A DNA stretch of 64,000 bases from Candidatus Iainarchaeum sp. (GTDB taxonomy: Archaea; Iainarchaeota; Iainarchaeia; Iainarchaeales; UBA10219): positions 248,001-312,000 of the forward strand of contig JAGVWE010000002.1 in the NCBI GenBank assembly GCA_018304425.1, in the 5' to 3' direction. The notes under the pieces are model-generated. The model saw only the letters and a list, made by a program, of their open reading frames with translations, ran no database searches and was not told the origin of the DNA. This document shows positions 30,930-38,651 of this stretch, one piece after another. The translations under genes were made by a program, and so were the position numbers. Position 1 is the stretch's first letter. Every line of letters begins with the position of its first letter.

Positions 30930-31847
30930 ATGAAGACGAATCTGGCGCAACTTGCGATAACCGCGTTGCTGCTTCTCAGCATTGCCAGCATGGCCTCGGC
31001 CAGGGAATTTGTCCAGACGGACAAGGACATCTGGGGCGGCTTCTGGGCGGTAGTCAACGAGAAACCATATTGTAGAATCTATCAATGGGTGTTCAAGCCA
31101 TACATGGAGGGAACGCTCGCATCGACCTCGATGAAAGCCTTCGGCGAAGAGAACGCCATCAGGTACCGGGGAATCGAGAGCTGCTTTGCCGGCTTGAAAG
31201 GCAACGTGACCACGGCAGAAGTCGTCCGCACCGAGCCAACCTTTGAAGGCGAGCGGAACGCCGAGGAACCGGCGGCGAAAAACTATGAGACCGCGCCCAA
31301 CCGGGAAGCCCGGATGCAGGAAGTCAAGGCCCGCTATTACGGCCGGAGAAACGAAGCCGGCGCGAGAGTGGCCATCCGCAGAGGCGAAATCAAGGGCGAA
31401 TTCATTGCCCCCAACTTCAACTCGCTGGATGATGTCTCCAACTACCGGGACCAGATCATCAACGGAACCTATGCGGCCAGGCCCTGGGTAAGATACTACG
31501 CGCAGAGCTGCAACAAGTATCCCCTGGAAGCCATGGTGGAAGTCGCGAAGACCGGCACCACCAGCTACATGTCCGTAACCGATACCCAGCGCAGCATCCA
31601 CGAGTTCACGACCTGTTTCAAGGAACTCATTGATGACGTGCTCGCTGCCACCGGGCAGACGCAGCTGGTCATCACGCGGGGCGTTACCTCGGGCGTGAAA
31701 GGCGAAGTCTCCATACCGGTTTCAGTGGCTGCAAAGGCAACCAACTATCCACCGGCGTGCACCAAGAAGTACATGATGCGCTGGATAGACCACTGCGTTG
31801 GCACGGGACAGTGCCCGACCGGCATGAAGCAGGCCTGCGGTCTGTGA
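30930..31847 (+). CDS. Secreted Cys-containing protein, paralogue A
   Basis: A 305-residue protein with a clear signal peptide (MKTNLAQLAITALLLLSIAS, cut near ASA-RE). Cys residues are spaced through the mature part (PYCRIY, ESCFAG, QSCNKYP, TTCFKEL, PACTKK, DHCVGTGQCP, QACGL), suggesting disulfides outside the cell. The C-terminal third (CFKELIDDVLAATGQ ... PACTKKYMMRWIDHC) parallels the protein at 32661 (CYKGVVDKVLAAMGG ... GVCAKYTRRQIADAC). Family unknown. A strong terminator follows. Confidence 0.65.
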   Translation: MKTNLAQLAITALLLLSIASMASAREFVQTDKDIWGGFWAVVNEKPYCRIYQWVFKPYMEGTLASTSMKAFGEENAIRYRGIESCFAGLKGNVTTAEVVRTEPTFEGERNAEEPAAKNYETAPNREARMQEVKARYYGRRNEAGARVAIRRGEIKGEFIAPNFNSLDDVSNYRDQIINGTYAARPWVRYYAQSCNKYPLEAMVEVAKTGTTSYMSVTDTQRSIHEFTTCFKELIDDVLAATGQTQLVITRGVTSGVKGEVSIPVSVAAKATNYPPACTKKYMMRWIDHCVGTGQCPTGMKQACGL

Positions 31848-31873
31848 ACGGCTAGGGGAGCAAACCCTCCCAT

Positions 31874-31908
31874 GCCCCCTTTTCCGGGGGGGCCTCTTTT
31901 TCTTTTTT
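31874..31908 (+). terminator. Terminator after secreted-protein gene
   Basis: GCCCCC and GGGGGGGC flank TTTTCC, followed by the run TCTTTTTCTTTTTT. This is a hairpin plus T-tract at the end of the upstream gene. Confidence 0.7.
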
Positions 31909-31945
31909 GAACGCGGCCAGCCGCCCGGCTAATGGCAAGCCTATG

Positions 31946-32058
31946 GCCCAGTCGAGCCCCAAAGGAGTCTACCGGCTGACTGGGCAAGGCCTACCGTCCC
32001 ACCGAGCCATCAGCGAGGTGGGACACGTCCACAGACGCCAGCCGGCTGTGGCGGCTGG
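31946..32058. ncRNA. Three-hairpin structured region
   Basis: Three perfect or near-perfect inverted repeats stand in a row: 31946-31985 (GCCCAGTC/GACTGGGC, extended inward by AGCC/GGCT), 31996-32024 (GTCCCACC/GGTGGGAC) and 32038-32058 (CCAGCCG/CGGCTGG with a 7-base loop). No reading frame of note fits here. It may be a small RNA or a palindromic repeat element; the strand is uncertain. The rest of the gap between the terminator and the next gene contains that gene's box A candidates (CCTTAATATG and CTTATTTAG). Confidence 0.45.
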
Positions 32059-32173
32059 TATGGAATCCGAAAAAATGGGCGCATAACCTTGGGAATTCAA
32101 ACCCGCAACCCTTAATATGCGGCCCCGCTTATTTAGTGTGCGCTCCCATGAGGGGCCATTCAGAGGGATAACC

Positions 32174-32551
32174 ATGAAGGCATTGTTTGAAGTCAAGGAA
32201 ATCGTGAACGACTGGGCGCCGCCCTTCCAGAAAAAGGTGTCGCTGGCCGAGTACGTGGTCAACGAGGCCGAGGGTTTCAGCCAATTCGATGGAACCAATG
32301 AAACCGTTTTCCGGCTCCTGACGGTGAGGAACGGCAACGCGTTGGTGGAATACAATAACGCGTTCACCTTGAAGGGACACGAGCACCCCCAGAACCACCA
32401 GGTGTGGGTTTCACGCAACCAACCCATCAGCTTCACGTTCTTGTGGGGCGAAAAGGGTGTGACTAAAACCCTGCTGTTGAAAGACGTCGGGGTCAGCGAA
32501 CAGGTTGCCCAGACAGCCGAGGAAACCGCCGCGGCAACCGGCCCCAACTGA
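32174..32551 (+). CDS. Hypothetical cytoplasmic protein
   Basis: A 125-residue protein without signal peptide or membrane helix. It begins MKALFEVKEIVNDWAPPF, has strand-rich segments (VFRLLTVRNGNALVEYNNAF, PISFTFLWGEKGVTKTLLL) and an Ala/Glu/Thr-rich tail ending TGPN. I do not recognise it. The ATG follows a GAGGG site by 6 bases; upstream codons are open but lack signals. Confidence 0.6.
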   Translation: MKALFEVKEIVNDWAPPFQKKVSLAEYVVNEAEGFSQFDGTNETVFRLLTVRNGNALVEYNNAFTLKGHEHPQNHQVWVSRNQPISFTFLWGEKGVTKTLLLKDVGVSEQVAQTAEETAAATGPN

Positions 32552-32660
32552 TTCTCTCCGCTTTGCTGGCTGCCGGGCACGGCACGACATAGATATATAT
32601 AAATAAGGGTGGGAAAAGAATTGGTTTAACGTCTCCTTAGCGGGGCGTGGGGGTAATGAG

Positions 32661-33464
32661 ATGAAGCTTGCACTGTTGTTGGTGGTTGGATTTTTGTTGC
32701 TGGCCTTGGCCGGACAAGCCCTGGCAAGGTCCTCGTTCGAAGAAAAGCAGGTTGTGAACGCCGAGACCTGGAAATACGTCAAGGACCGCATGCAGGCCAT
32801 GCCCAAATGCGCCCTCTGGAGTTCGTTGATCGAGGAAACCGTGGCCTCGGGCAAGGTGCCCAACCTCCGGGAATACCATGCCACGCGAAACTACACCTTT
32901 GAAAAGTGCTTCCCCGACGTGGCCATGAACCTTGGAATAGTGTCGGGCATGGAAGAAAAAGCCAAACCCATTTCCGAGAAAAAGTCTGCCGCCGTGGAAC
33001 GCGACAAGAAAACCCTGGAACGCGTCAACGTGCCCAAGCGGGTGCCGGCCGGCCAGTACGCGGAAGGCCTCACCGAAGCCGAACTGGTCGCGGCCAGGGA
33101 AGCCATTGCGCATGACAACATCAGGGGAGAAAAGTGCAAGCGCATCTCATTCGGTGACCTGGACCGGCTCGCGCGGGGCAACCTCGACGTCCTGATTCCG
33201 GGGCCGAGGTCGCTGAGACCCTTGTTCCTCTACTGCTACAAGGGCGTGGTCGACAAGGTGTTGGCGGCCATGGGCGGAAACGTCGAGGTCATGGCGGGAA
33301 CGACTTCGAGCACCATCCCCGAGATCGTGAAAAAGATCAGCGTTGAAGCCCCAACCATGGCTCCAACGGCAACCGGGGTCTGCGCGAAGTACACGCGCCG
33401 CCAGATAGCGGACGCCTGCAAGTTCAAGCGGGGCGACAAGCGCATCCTGGTAAACTGCTGCTAA
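32661..33464 (+). CDS. Secreted Cys-containing protein, paralogue B
   Basis: A 267-residue protein with a signal peptide (MKLALLLVVGFLLLALAGQA, cut near ALA-RS). Cys residues in PKCALW, EKCFPD, EKCKRI, LYCYKG, GVCAKY, DACKFK and VNCC suggest disulfides. It aligns loosely with the protein at 30930 at the C-terminus, and around YTFEKCFPDV against YRGIESCFAG. A TATATATAAATAAG box precedes it, and a terminator follows. Role unknown, probably at the cell surface. Confidence 0.65.
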   Translation: MKLALLLVVGFLLLALAGQALARSSFEEKQVVNAETWKYVKDRMQAMPKCALWSSLIEETVASGKVPNLREYHATRNYTFEKCFPDVAMNLGIVSGMEEKAKPISEKKSAAVERDKKTLERVNVPKRVPAGQYAEGLTEAELVAAREAIAHDNIRGEKCKRISFGDLDRLARGNLDVLIPGPRSLRPLFLYCYKGVVDKVLAAMGGNVEVMAGTTSSTIPEIVKKISVEAPTMAPTATGVCAKYTRRQIADACKFKRGDKRILVNCC

Positions 33465-33471
33465 GGCCTTT

Positions 33472-33500
33472 TGGCGGCGTTTGCCGCCAGCCTTCTTTCT
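33472..33500 (+). terminator. Terminator after secreted-protein gene B
   Basis: TGGCGGC and GCCGCCA flank GTTT, followed by the pyrimidine run GCCTTCTTTCTTTC. The 3' half resembles the terminator at 7413-7446. Confidence 0.65.
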
Positions 33501-33528
33501 TTCGGATTTTGAGTTGGGGGAAACGGGT

Positions 33529-33879
33529 ATGGAGTACAAGCAGGTCATCGTCGTGCGGGCAGACCTCAAACTGGGCAAGGGCAAGCTCGCGGCACAGGCC
33601 GCGCACGCTTCCCTGGAAGCCTACCGGAAGGCAGAGCAACGGGAAGGGGAAGCCGTGCGGGCCTGGCTGGCCGGCGGCGCCCAGAAAGTCGTGGTGAAAG
33701 TGGGTTCGGAAAAGGAGTTGCTGGAATTGTTTGAAAGCGTGCGGAAACGGTTTCCCGCGGCCCTGATTGTGGACGCGGGGCACACCCAGGTGGAGCCGGG
33801 CACGAAAACCTGCGTGGGCATCGGGCCGGCCGAGGAACGGGAACTCGACAAGTTCACGGCACAGTTGAAGTTATTGTAA
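33529..33879 (+). CDS. pth2: Peptidyl-tRNA hydrolase 2
   Basis: A 116-residue enzyme that frees tRNA from peptidyl-tRNA lost by ribosomes. YKQVIVVRADLKLGKGKLAAQAAHASLEAY is the diagnostic N-terminal segment, with the catalytic Lys and Asp, and VDAGHTQVEPGTKTCVGIGP follows. I start at the ATG giving MEYKQVIVVR; open codons upstream overlap the preceding terminator. The circularly permuted GTPase follows 13 bp later. Confidence 0.94.
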   Translation: MEYKQVIVVRADLKLGKGKLAAQAAHASLEAYRKAEQREGEAVRAWLAGGAQKVVVKVGSEKELLELFESVRKRFPAALIVDAGHTQVEPGTKTCVGIGPAEERELDKFTAQLKLL

Positions 33880-33892
33880 GGGGTTGACGGAC

Positions 33893-34660
33893 ATGACGGA
33901 AAAAAGTGGGCACTGGTCAAGGGTAGTCAAGGTGGTGGAGCAGGCCGATGTGGTCATGGAAGTGCTGGACGCGCGGTTCCCCGAGCGGACGCGGCACGCC
34001 GGGCTCGAGAGCCTGGCCCGGGAGAAGGGGAAAAAGGTCTTGCTGGTGATGAACAAAGCCGACCTGGTGAAAAAAGAGAAACTCGAAGAGTCCCGGAACA
34101 AGTTGTTGAAGAACTGGCCCTGCCTCTGCGTCTCGGCCAAACAGCATGAGGGCTCGAACGCCTTGTGGGCCGAAATCTCTAGGCTCACCGGTGACCAGGA
34201 GTGCAAGGTCGGCGTATGCGGGTACCCCAACACCGGGAAGAGCTCCATCATCAATTACATGAAGGGCCGGAAGGTGGCCCAGACCTCCATCAAGGCGGGC
34301 TTTACCAAGGGCGAAAAACTGGTGAAGGTCAGCGAAAAAGTGTACTTGATCGACAGCCCGGGAATCATCCCCTACGAGGAACGCGACCAAAACGAGTTGG
34401 TGCTGGTGGGGGCCAAGAACCCCGAACAGGTGTCCGACCCCTTGGGGGCAGCCGAGTACCTGATGGAATTCATCGCCCAGGAAAACCCCAAGGCCTTCGA
34501 GGAATTCTATGGCGTGGGCATCGAAGGCAAGGACTTTGAACGCATCCTCGAAGAAATCGCTTACCGGAAGCGGCGGCTCCGCGTGGGCGGCAACCCGGAC
34601 CTGGACGTCATCAGCCGGATGCTGATCATGGACTGGCAGAAGGGAAGGCTCAAGCTCTAG
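33893..34660 (+). CDS. Circularly permuted GTPase, YlqF/NOG2-like
   Basis: A 255-residue GTPase with the G motifs in permuted order: NKADLV (G4) near residue 50, VSAK (G5), then GYPNTGKSSI (G1) near residue 110 and DSPGII (G3). This is COG1161, whose members assist assembly of the large ribosomal subunit. A C-terminal helical region (LDVISRMLIMDWQKGRL) is typical. A TTG codon three codons upstream is an alternative start. It is likely co-transcribed with pth2. Confidence 0.9.
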   Translation: MTEKSGHWSRVVKVVEQADVVMEVLDARFPERTRHAGLESLAREKGKKVLLVMNKADLVKKEKLEESRNKLLKNWPCLCVSAKQHEGSNALWAEISRLTGDQECKVGVCGYPNTGKSSIINYMKGRKVAQTSIKAGFTKGEKLVKVSEKVYLIDSPGIIPYEERDQNELVLVGAKNPEQVSDPLGAAEYLMEFIAQENPKAFEEFYGVGIEGKDFERILEEIAYRKRRLRVGGNPDLDVISRMLIMDWQKGRLKL

Positions 34661-34698
34661 CCCAATATCCTTAAATATTTCCTCAACGTAGTCCTTGT

Positions 34699-35070
34699 AT
34701 GGGCTTGATTGGAACCGCGAGGCGGAAGCTCGGTAATCAATTGGAGCGATTGAGCGAGCGGCGCATGGCGAGACTCGGCAACCGACGCGACAAAAGAATG
34801 GGCACACGAAACCGAACCGGGGGCGAGTTGACGAAAGCGCTTCACGATTTGGCGGCAGCCCGCGGCTGGCGCGAAGGACGTGGCAGGCAGCAGACCGACT
34901 ATGGAATGGCCCGCGAGACCGCGGCTGCGGCCGGCAAAGTGCGAAAGGCCGCCAAAGCCCATGCACGCGCCATTCGCCGCGACGACCGGGATGTGCACAG
35001 GTACCGGCGCATCCGAAAAAGACATGCCAGCGGCTGGATTGGCCAGAGCATCCGGTGGCTGCAGAAATGA
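34699..35070 (+). CDS. Arg-rich orphan protein
   Basis: A 123-residue, strongly basic protein (many Arg and Lys: RRKLGNQLERLSERRMARLGNRR; RRDDRDVHRYRRIRKRH) with alpha-helical character. Unknown family. A CCTTAAATATTT box about 25 bp before the ATG supports a leaderless gene. Codon choice is less GC-biased at third positions than in its neighbours. It could bind nucleic acid. Confidence 0.5.
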   Translation: MGLIGTARRKLGNQLERLSERRMARLGNRRDKRMGTRNRTGGELTKALHDLAAARGWREGRGRQQTDYGMARETAAAAGKVRKAAKAHARAIRRDDRDVHRYRRIRKRHASGWIGQSIRWLQK

Positions 35071-35134
35071 GCCCAGCCAAGCCCCTGGCCTAGTCAGAGG
35101 CGGGGCTACTTTTAAATACCTCTAATCCCTACTA

Positions 35135-36124
35135 ATGGACATGGCGGCCCCGGAAAAGAAGAAGGCGATGAGCGCCGACGAAGAACGGCTGGCCGGCATG
35201 AGCCTGGACGAGGCCCTGCCATCCAGGGAAGAACGGCAGCGCAAGGCCGGCTTCGAGGAACCGGCGGCCTTCGGGGCCTTTGAAGCCCCGCAAGCCGTGG
35301 GCGGAGAAGAGTTCCGCATCGAGTTAGGGGAACGGCCCCGGATACGCGAGCGGATTGTGGACAGCTGGGCCGAGCCCCTCGACTACGAGCGCGGCGGCGA
35401 AGCCGAAGAAGACGCTTTCACGGGGTTGTTGAACCGCTTGCTTCCACGGCTGAGCCTCACCGAGCACAAGCGCGCCATTCTCGCGGGGTTTGCCGTCATC
35501 TACTTGGTCTTCGTCGGCATGCTGACTTACCTGTTCTTCTTCAACTCGGGGCTGGCCTTCGAGAAAGGAGGGGGAGAAGGACCAAGCGCCTTGCTGCTGA
35601 AAAACGTTTCCCAGCACGTGGCCAACGACGTGGTGGTCAGCTTCCAGGCCGAGAGCGGTGAAACCGTGAAGGTCGGGGAGTGGAAGCAACTCCTGCCAGG
35701 CGAAGGGCAACCCATTGAAGTCGCCAAGCTGCCGCGCCAGAAAAGCATTGAATTGATGGCCACTGCACGCTATCACCAGGGCGTGAACGCGCGCCTCTCC
35801 CTGGAAAAGCTTGAACGCGAGACCAAACTCCGAAGCAGCTTCCGCGCGCCCACCGTGGCGTTCGTGGACGAATCCTTTGAAATCAAGGCCGAGGTCTGCA
35901 ATGAGGCCTTGGACGAGGAAGTCATCAACGTACGGGAATCGCATGACGCCCGCGTGTTCAAAGAAGAGGCGCGGGGCTACGCCCTGGAACTGGCCGGCCA
36001 GCAATGCGCGGAAATCGTGGTGCCGTTCACGCCCAAGGCCGCGGCAAAAACCACCATCCTTTTTAACCTCATTAGCAGAGATAATAGCGAAAAGCAGCAG
36101 ATACGGCTGGAGGTAAGAGAGTAA
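35135..36124 (+). CDS. Single-pass membrane protein with large outer domain
   Basis: A 329-residue protein: a charged cytoplasmic region (about 110 residues, rich in Glu and Arg), one membrane helix (AGFAVIYLVFVGMLTYLFFF near residues 112-131) and an outer domain with strand-rich repeats resembling surface Ig-like folds. Family unknown. A TTTTAAATACC box precedes a leaderless ATG. The stop overlaps the next ATG (TAATG), so the two membrane proteins are coupled. Confidence 0.6.
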   Translation: MDMAAPEKKKAMSADEERLAGMSLDEALPSREERQRKAGFEEPAAFGAFEAPQAVGGEEFRIELGERPRIRERIVDSWAEPLDYERGGEAEEDAFTGLLNRLLPRLSLTEHKRAILAGFAVIYLVFVGMLTYLFFFNSGLAFEKGGGEGPSALLLKNVSQHVANDVVVSFQAESGETVKVGEWKQLLPGEGQPIEVAKLPRQKSIELMATARYHQGVNARLSLEKLERETKLRSSFRAPTVAFVDESFEIKAEVCNEALDEEVINVRESHDARVFKEEARGYALELAGQQCAEIVVPFTPKAAAKTTILFNLISRDNSEKQQIRLEVRE

Positions 36125-36783
36125 TGCCTGAACCCAAGACCGAGGCCAGCATCATTGACGTCATCCGGCAGATGGTGGCGGCCGGGGAAAGCGAGGAAAA
36201 AATCCTGCAAACCCTGAAAGACCTGGGAGTCGAACCCGCGAAAGCCCAGCGGCTGCTGTTATTGGGGCAGGCGGACACGTTCACCCTGTTGCGGGGCGAG
36301 ATAAACAAGATCGTGACCGAGTACGTGGAAAAGGAAAAGCCGCGCATGGTGGGCTTCATCGAAGAAGAAGCCGTGAAGGCCGGCGAAAAAGCCAGGAGAG
36401 AGGTCACGAAAGCCGCGAAAGAAGACTTGGACCGGTACGAGAAAGACATCACCGGGCAAAGCAAGACCTTCCAAGAACAAATCAATGAAACGGTTGCCAG
36501 CATGGCGGAATTGAACACGCGGGTGCGCGAAAAACTCAACGAACTCGGCGAACAACTCCGGCAAGCCCAACTCGACCTAGAAGAAATGAAGTTGCGCGGC
36601 GTGGGCGGCAGGAACCGAATCATTTCCCTGGGCCTCGTACTGGTGGGGCTGGCGTTCTTCGCCTACGACTTCTACTTGTTTTCCACGCAGTTCGGCGCGG
36701 TTTTGACCATTGACTCCATGATCGTGGCCATCGTCGTCGGCCTCATCGGGATAACCTGCTTGTTCGTGGCCACGCTGGTGTAA
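36124..36783 (+). CDS. Coiled-coil membrane protein
   Basis: A 219-residue protein. Residues 1-50 look like a small helical domain (IIDVIRQMVAAGESEEKILQTLKDLG, a UBA-like or wHTH-like pattern), then a long coiled coil rich in Glu, Lys and Gln (EEEAVKAGEKARREVTKAAKED ... LNELGEQLRQAQLDLEEMK), then two C-terminal membrane helices. Coupled to the previous gene by a TAATG overlap. Likely a pair of interacting membrane proteins of unknown role. Confidence 0.58.
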   Translation: MPEPKTEASIIDVIRQMVAAGESEEKILQTLKDLGVEPAKAQRLLLLGQADTFTLLRGEINKIVTEYVEKEKPRMVGFIEEEAVKAGEKARREVTKAAKEDLDRYEKDITGQSKTFQEQINETVASMAELNTRVREKLNELGEQLRQAQLDLEEMKLRGVGGRNRIISLGLVLVGLAFFAYDFYLFSTQFGAVLTIDSMIVAIVVGLIGITCLFVATLV

Positions 36784-36788
36784 GCCCG

Positions 36789-37493
36789 TTACCTGCGCCG
36801 GTCTATCTTGCCGACGAGGTCGTCGAAGAATTCCTGGTGCTTGGAGGCGGATTCCGCGACCGCGTCCTTGATGCCGAGGCCGAAGCCCAAACCGAAGGCC
36901 AGGGCCACCGCGACGATGGCCGTGGTCAACAGCAACTCGATGAGGCGCTGCAAGACGTTTATCTGGGGCTGCAGGCCGGGAAGGATGAGGGGCAAGGCCA
37001 GCACGGCCGCAATGTAAATGAACAAGGCGTGAATGCCCAGGGCCACGGGCTTGGCTAACATGATGCGCCGGTTGTCCCGAATGGTCTTGGTCACGTACGC
37101 AGCAACGAACAGCATGCCCACCAAGACGATGAGGCCCTGGGCGAGGTTCGGGAGGTAGCCGAGCAGGCCCCAGATGAGGTCCGTGAAAAACGAGATGCCC
37201 GCGATGTACGCGGCCTGGCCAAGGAATGCCAAGACGATGTAGACTTTCAGGAACACCGTGGCGATCTGGGTCACCGTAAAGCCGCCCAAGGCGCCGGAGA
37301 AGCTGCGCTTCGCGATTTCTTCTTCGAGGCGAATCCGCTTCAAGCCGGTGCGCAGCAGCTTGTTGACGAAGTCCGCGACCAGCAACCCCAAGGCCAGGAA
37401 CACCAGGAGGACCAGGGCGGAATACACCCAGGCCATGAAGTCCGAAATGAACGCGTTGACGAAGCCGCTGAAATCCAATCCATTGAACGCCAC
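36789..37493 (-). CDS. MscS-related membrane protein with conserved TM-helix repeats
   Basis: A 234-residue protein with about five membrane helices. The first part matches the conserved TM-helix repeat family (PF05552-like) often attached to mechanosensitive channels, and ALAFGLGFGLGIKDAVAESA resembles the pore-lining end of MscS-type helix 3. The soluble beta domain of MscS is missing. The start is GTG after a GGGGG-rich site; box A CTTAAATACT lies upstream. Possibly an accessory or minimal osmotic channel. Confidence 0.65.
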   Translation of the reverse strand: MAFNGLDFSGFVNAFISDFMAWVYSALVLLVFLALGLLVADFVNKLLRTGLKRIRLEEEIAKRSFSGALGGFTVTQIATVFLKVYIVLAFLGQAAYIAGISFFTDLIWGLLGYLPNLAQGLIVLVGMLFVAAYVTKTIRDNRRIMLAKPVALGIHALFIYIAAVLALPLILPGLQPQINVLQRLIELLLTTAIVAVALAFGLGFGLGIKDAVAESASKHQEFFDDLVGKIDRRR

Positions 37494-37556
37494 AATCCCA
37501 TCCCCCGTTCATGACAAGAATTTAGCAATATAACGGCGAAGTAGTATTTAAGCCTT

Positions 37557-37691
37557 TCAGGGAACGACTTTGAGGCGCTGGAACTCCTTGATGGCGTCCA
37601 TGGCATGCTCCAACTGGATTTTGGCGCGGATGCTCTTCTCCTTGTCCAGCAGCTTCTTCAAGTCGGAGAGCATGAGTTCGAGTTCAAGCAT
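37557..37691 (-). CDS. Small helical protein, 44 residues
   Basis: The frame begins MLELELMLSDLKKLLDKEKS and ends KEFQRLKVVP. It is almost wholly helical with a heptad-like pattern of Leu and charged residues, so it may be a coiled-coil partner protein. A CTTTTTTAACC box lies about 45 bp upstream. It is too short for most gene finders, but composition and codon use are like the neighbours. Confidence 0.5.
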   Translation of the reverse strand: MLELELMLSDLKKLLDKEKSIRAKIQLEHAMDAIKEFQRLKVVP

Positions 37692-37726
37692 GAAATAAGG
37701 GTGCAGGGCAAGGTTAAAAAAGCCCA

Positions 37727-38134
37727 TCAATGGGGTAAAACCGCCATCCGGCCGGTCAAAACCTCCAAGTCAATGGCTTTGGCGACGGCGTGGCGCAGGG
37801 AAATGGAGTAGTTTTTCTCGGCCTTCGAGAAGTGCTCGGGTTTCAAGAAAAACCAGCCCCGACGGGGGTACTTCCAGGCAATGAAGACCTCGGCGCCCGC
37901 GCGCTCGCACCAGGACAAGAGTTCCTGCATCTGGGAGACCGGCAAGTGGATGGAATCAGAGGCCCAGGCCTTGCATTCAAAGGCCAGGATTCGGCTCTTG
38001 TGCAAGGCAAGGAGGTCGGGGGCGGGAAGCGCGGTTTTCCCCGAACCCGCCACGCGCACCACGGAAAAGCCCTTGTCGAACAGGAGGTGGATTAGCTCGC
38101 GCTCGGCATCCGCTCCCTTCTTGTAATGGGCCAT
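37727..38134 (-). CDS. hjc: Holliday junction resolvase Hjc
   Basis: A 135-residue archaeal resolvase. MAHYKKGADAERELIHLLFD starts the family pattern with the conserved Glu, VVRVAGSGKTALPAPDLLAL has the active-site Ser-Gly and Asp, and ILAFECKAWA supplies Glu-x-Lys of the PD-(D/E)XK fold. It cuts four-way junctions in recombination. I start at the ATG giving MAHYKKG; the frame is open six codons further. Confidence 0.92.
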   Translation of the reverse strand: MAHYKKGADAERELIHLLFDKGFSVVRVAGSGKTALPAPDLLALHKSRILAFECKAWASDSIHLPVSQMQELLSWCERAGAEVFIAWKYPRRGWFFLKPEHFSKAEKNYSISLRHAVAKAIDLEVLTGRMAVLPH

Positions 38135-38296
38135 GACAGGGAAAAGCAGCAAAGGAATTAATTAATGAGCGGCAAAACCTGAATTGGTGGGGTTTTAGGG
38201 TTTTCGGGGCATGGCTTTAAAAAGGCCTTGCCCAAGAAGGTATGTGTTAGGGTCCCGATAGGGGACGCTTAAGGCAGTAAATTTTTGTTTAAGCTT

Positions 38297-38584
38297 ATGA
38301 GCCCGGAACCGGTTCAAGGAATCACCCTGAACGTCAAGGTCTTCCCGGGCAGCAAAGAATTCGCATTCGAATTCGATGAAGCTGAAAACCTGTTGAAAGT
38401 CAGGTTAAAAGAAAAAGCAATCAAGGGCAAAGCCAACCAAGCGTTGCTGAAAGCCCTCAAGAAAGCGTTGAAGGCGCCCGTTGCGATTGTCGCAGGGCCT
38501 TTGTCAAGGGACAAAAGAGTTTTCGTGGAAAACCACACGAAAGAAAACGCTTTGAAATTGCTTCTTCGAAAATTCGCGCCTTAA
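38297..38584 (+). CDS. DUF167 (YggU) family protein
   Basis: A 95-residue protein. ITLNVKVFPGSKEFAFEF, then LLKVRLKEKAIKGKANQALLKALKKALK and IVAGPLSRDKRVFVEN are the typical strand-helix-strand pattern of DUF167. Function unknown, possibly nucleic acid related. It is upstream of dnaG by 67 bp. A CTTTAAAAAGG box lies about 75 bp upstream. A TTG codon four codons earlier is open. Confidence 0.85.
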   Translation: MSPEPVQGITLNVKVFPGSKEFAFEFDEAENLLKVRLKEKAIKGKANQALLKALKKALKAPVAIVAGPLSRDKRVFVENHTKENALKLLLRKFAP

Positions 38585-38651
38585 GCTCTTTCTCCGGGAA
38601 ACACCCTAAACACAGCGTGCGCTCAGTCACACGCAATGGAAGTGAAAACAA

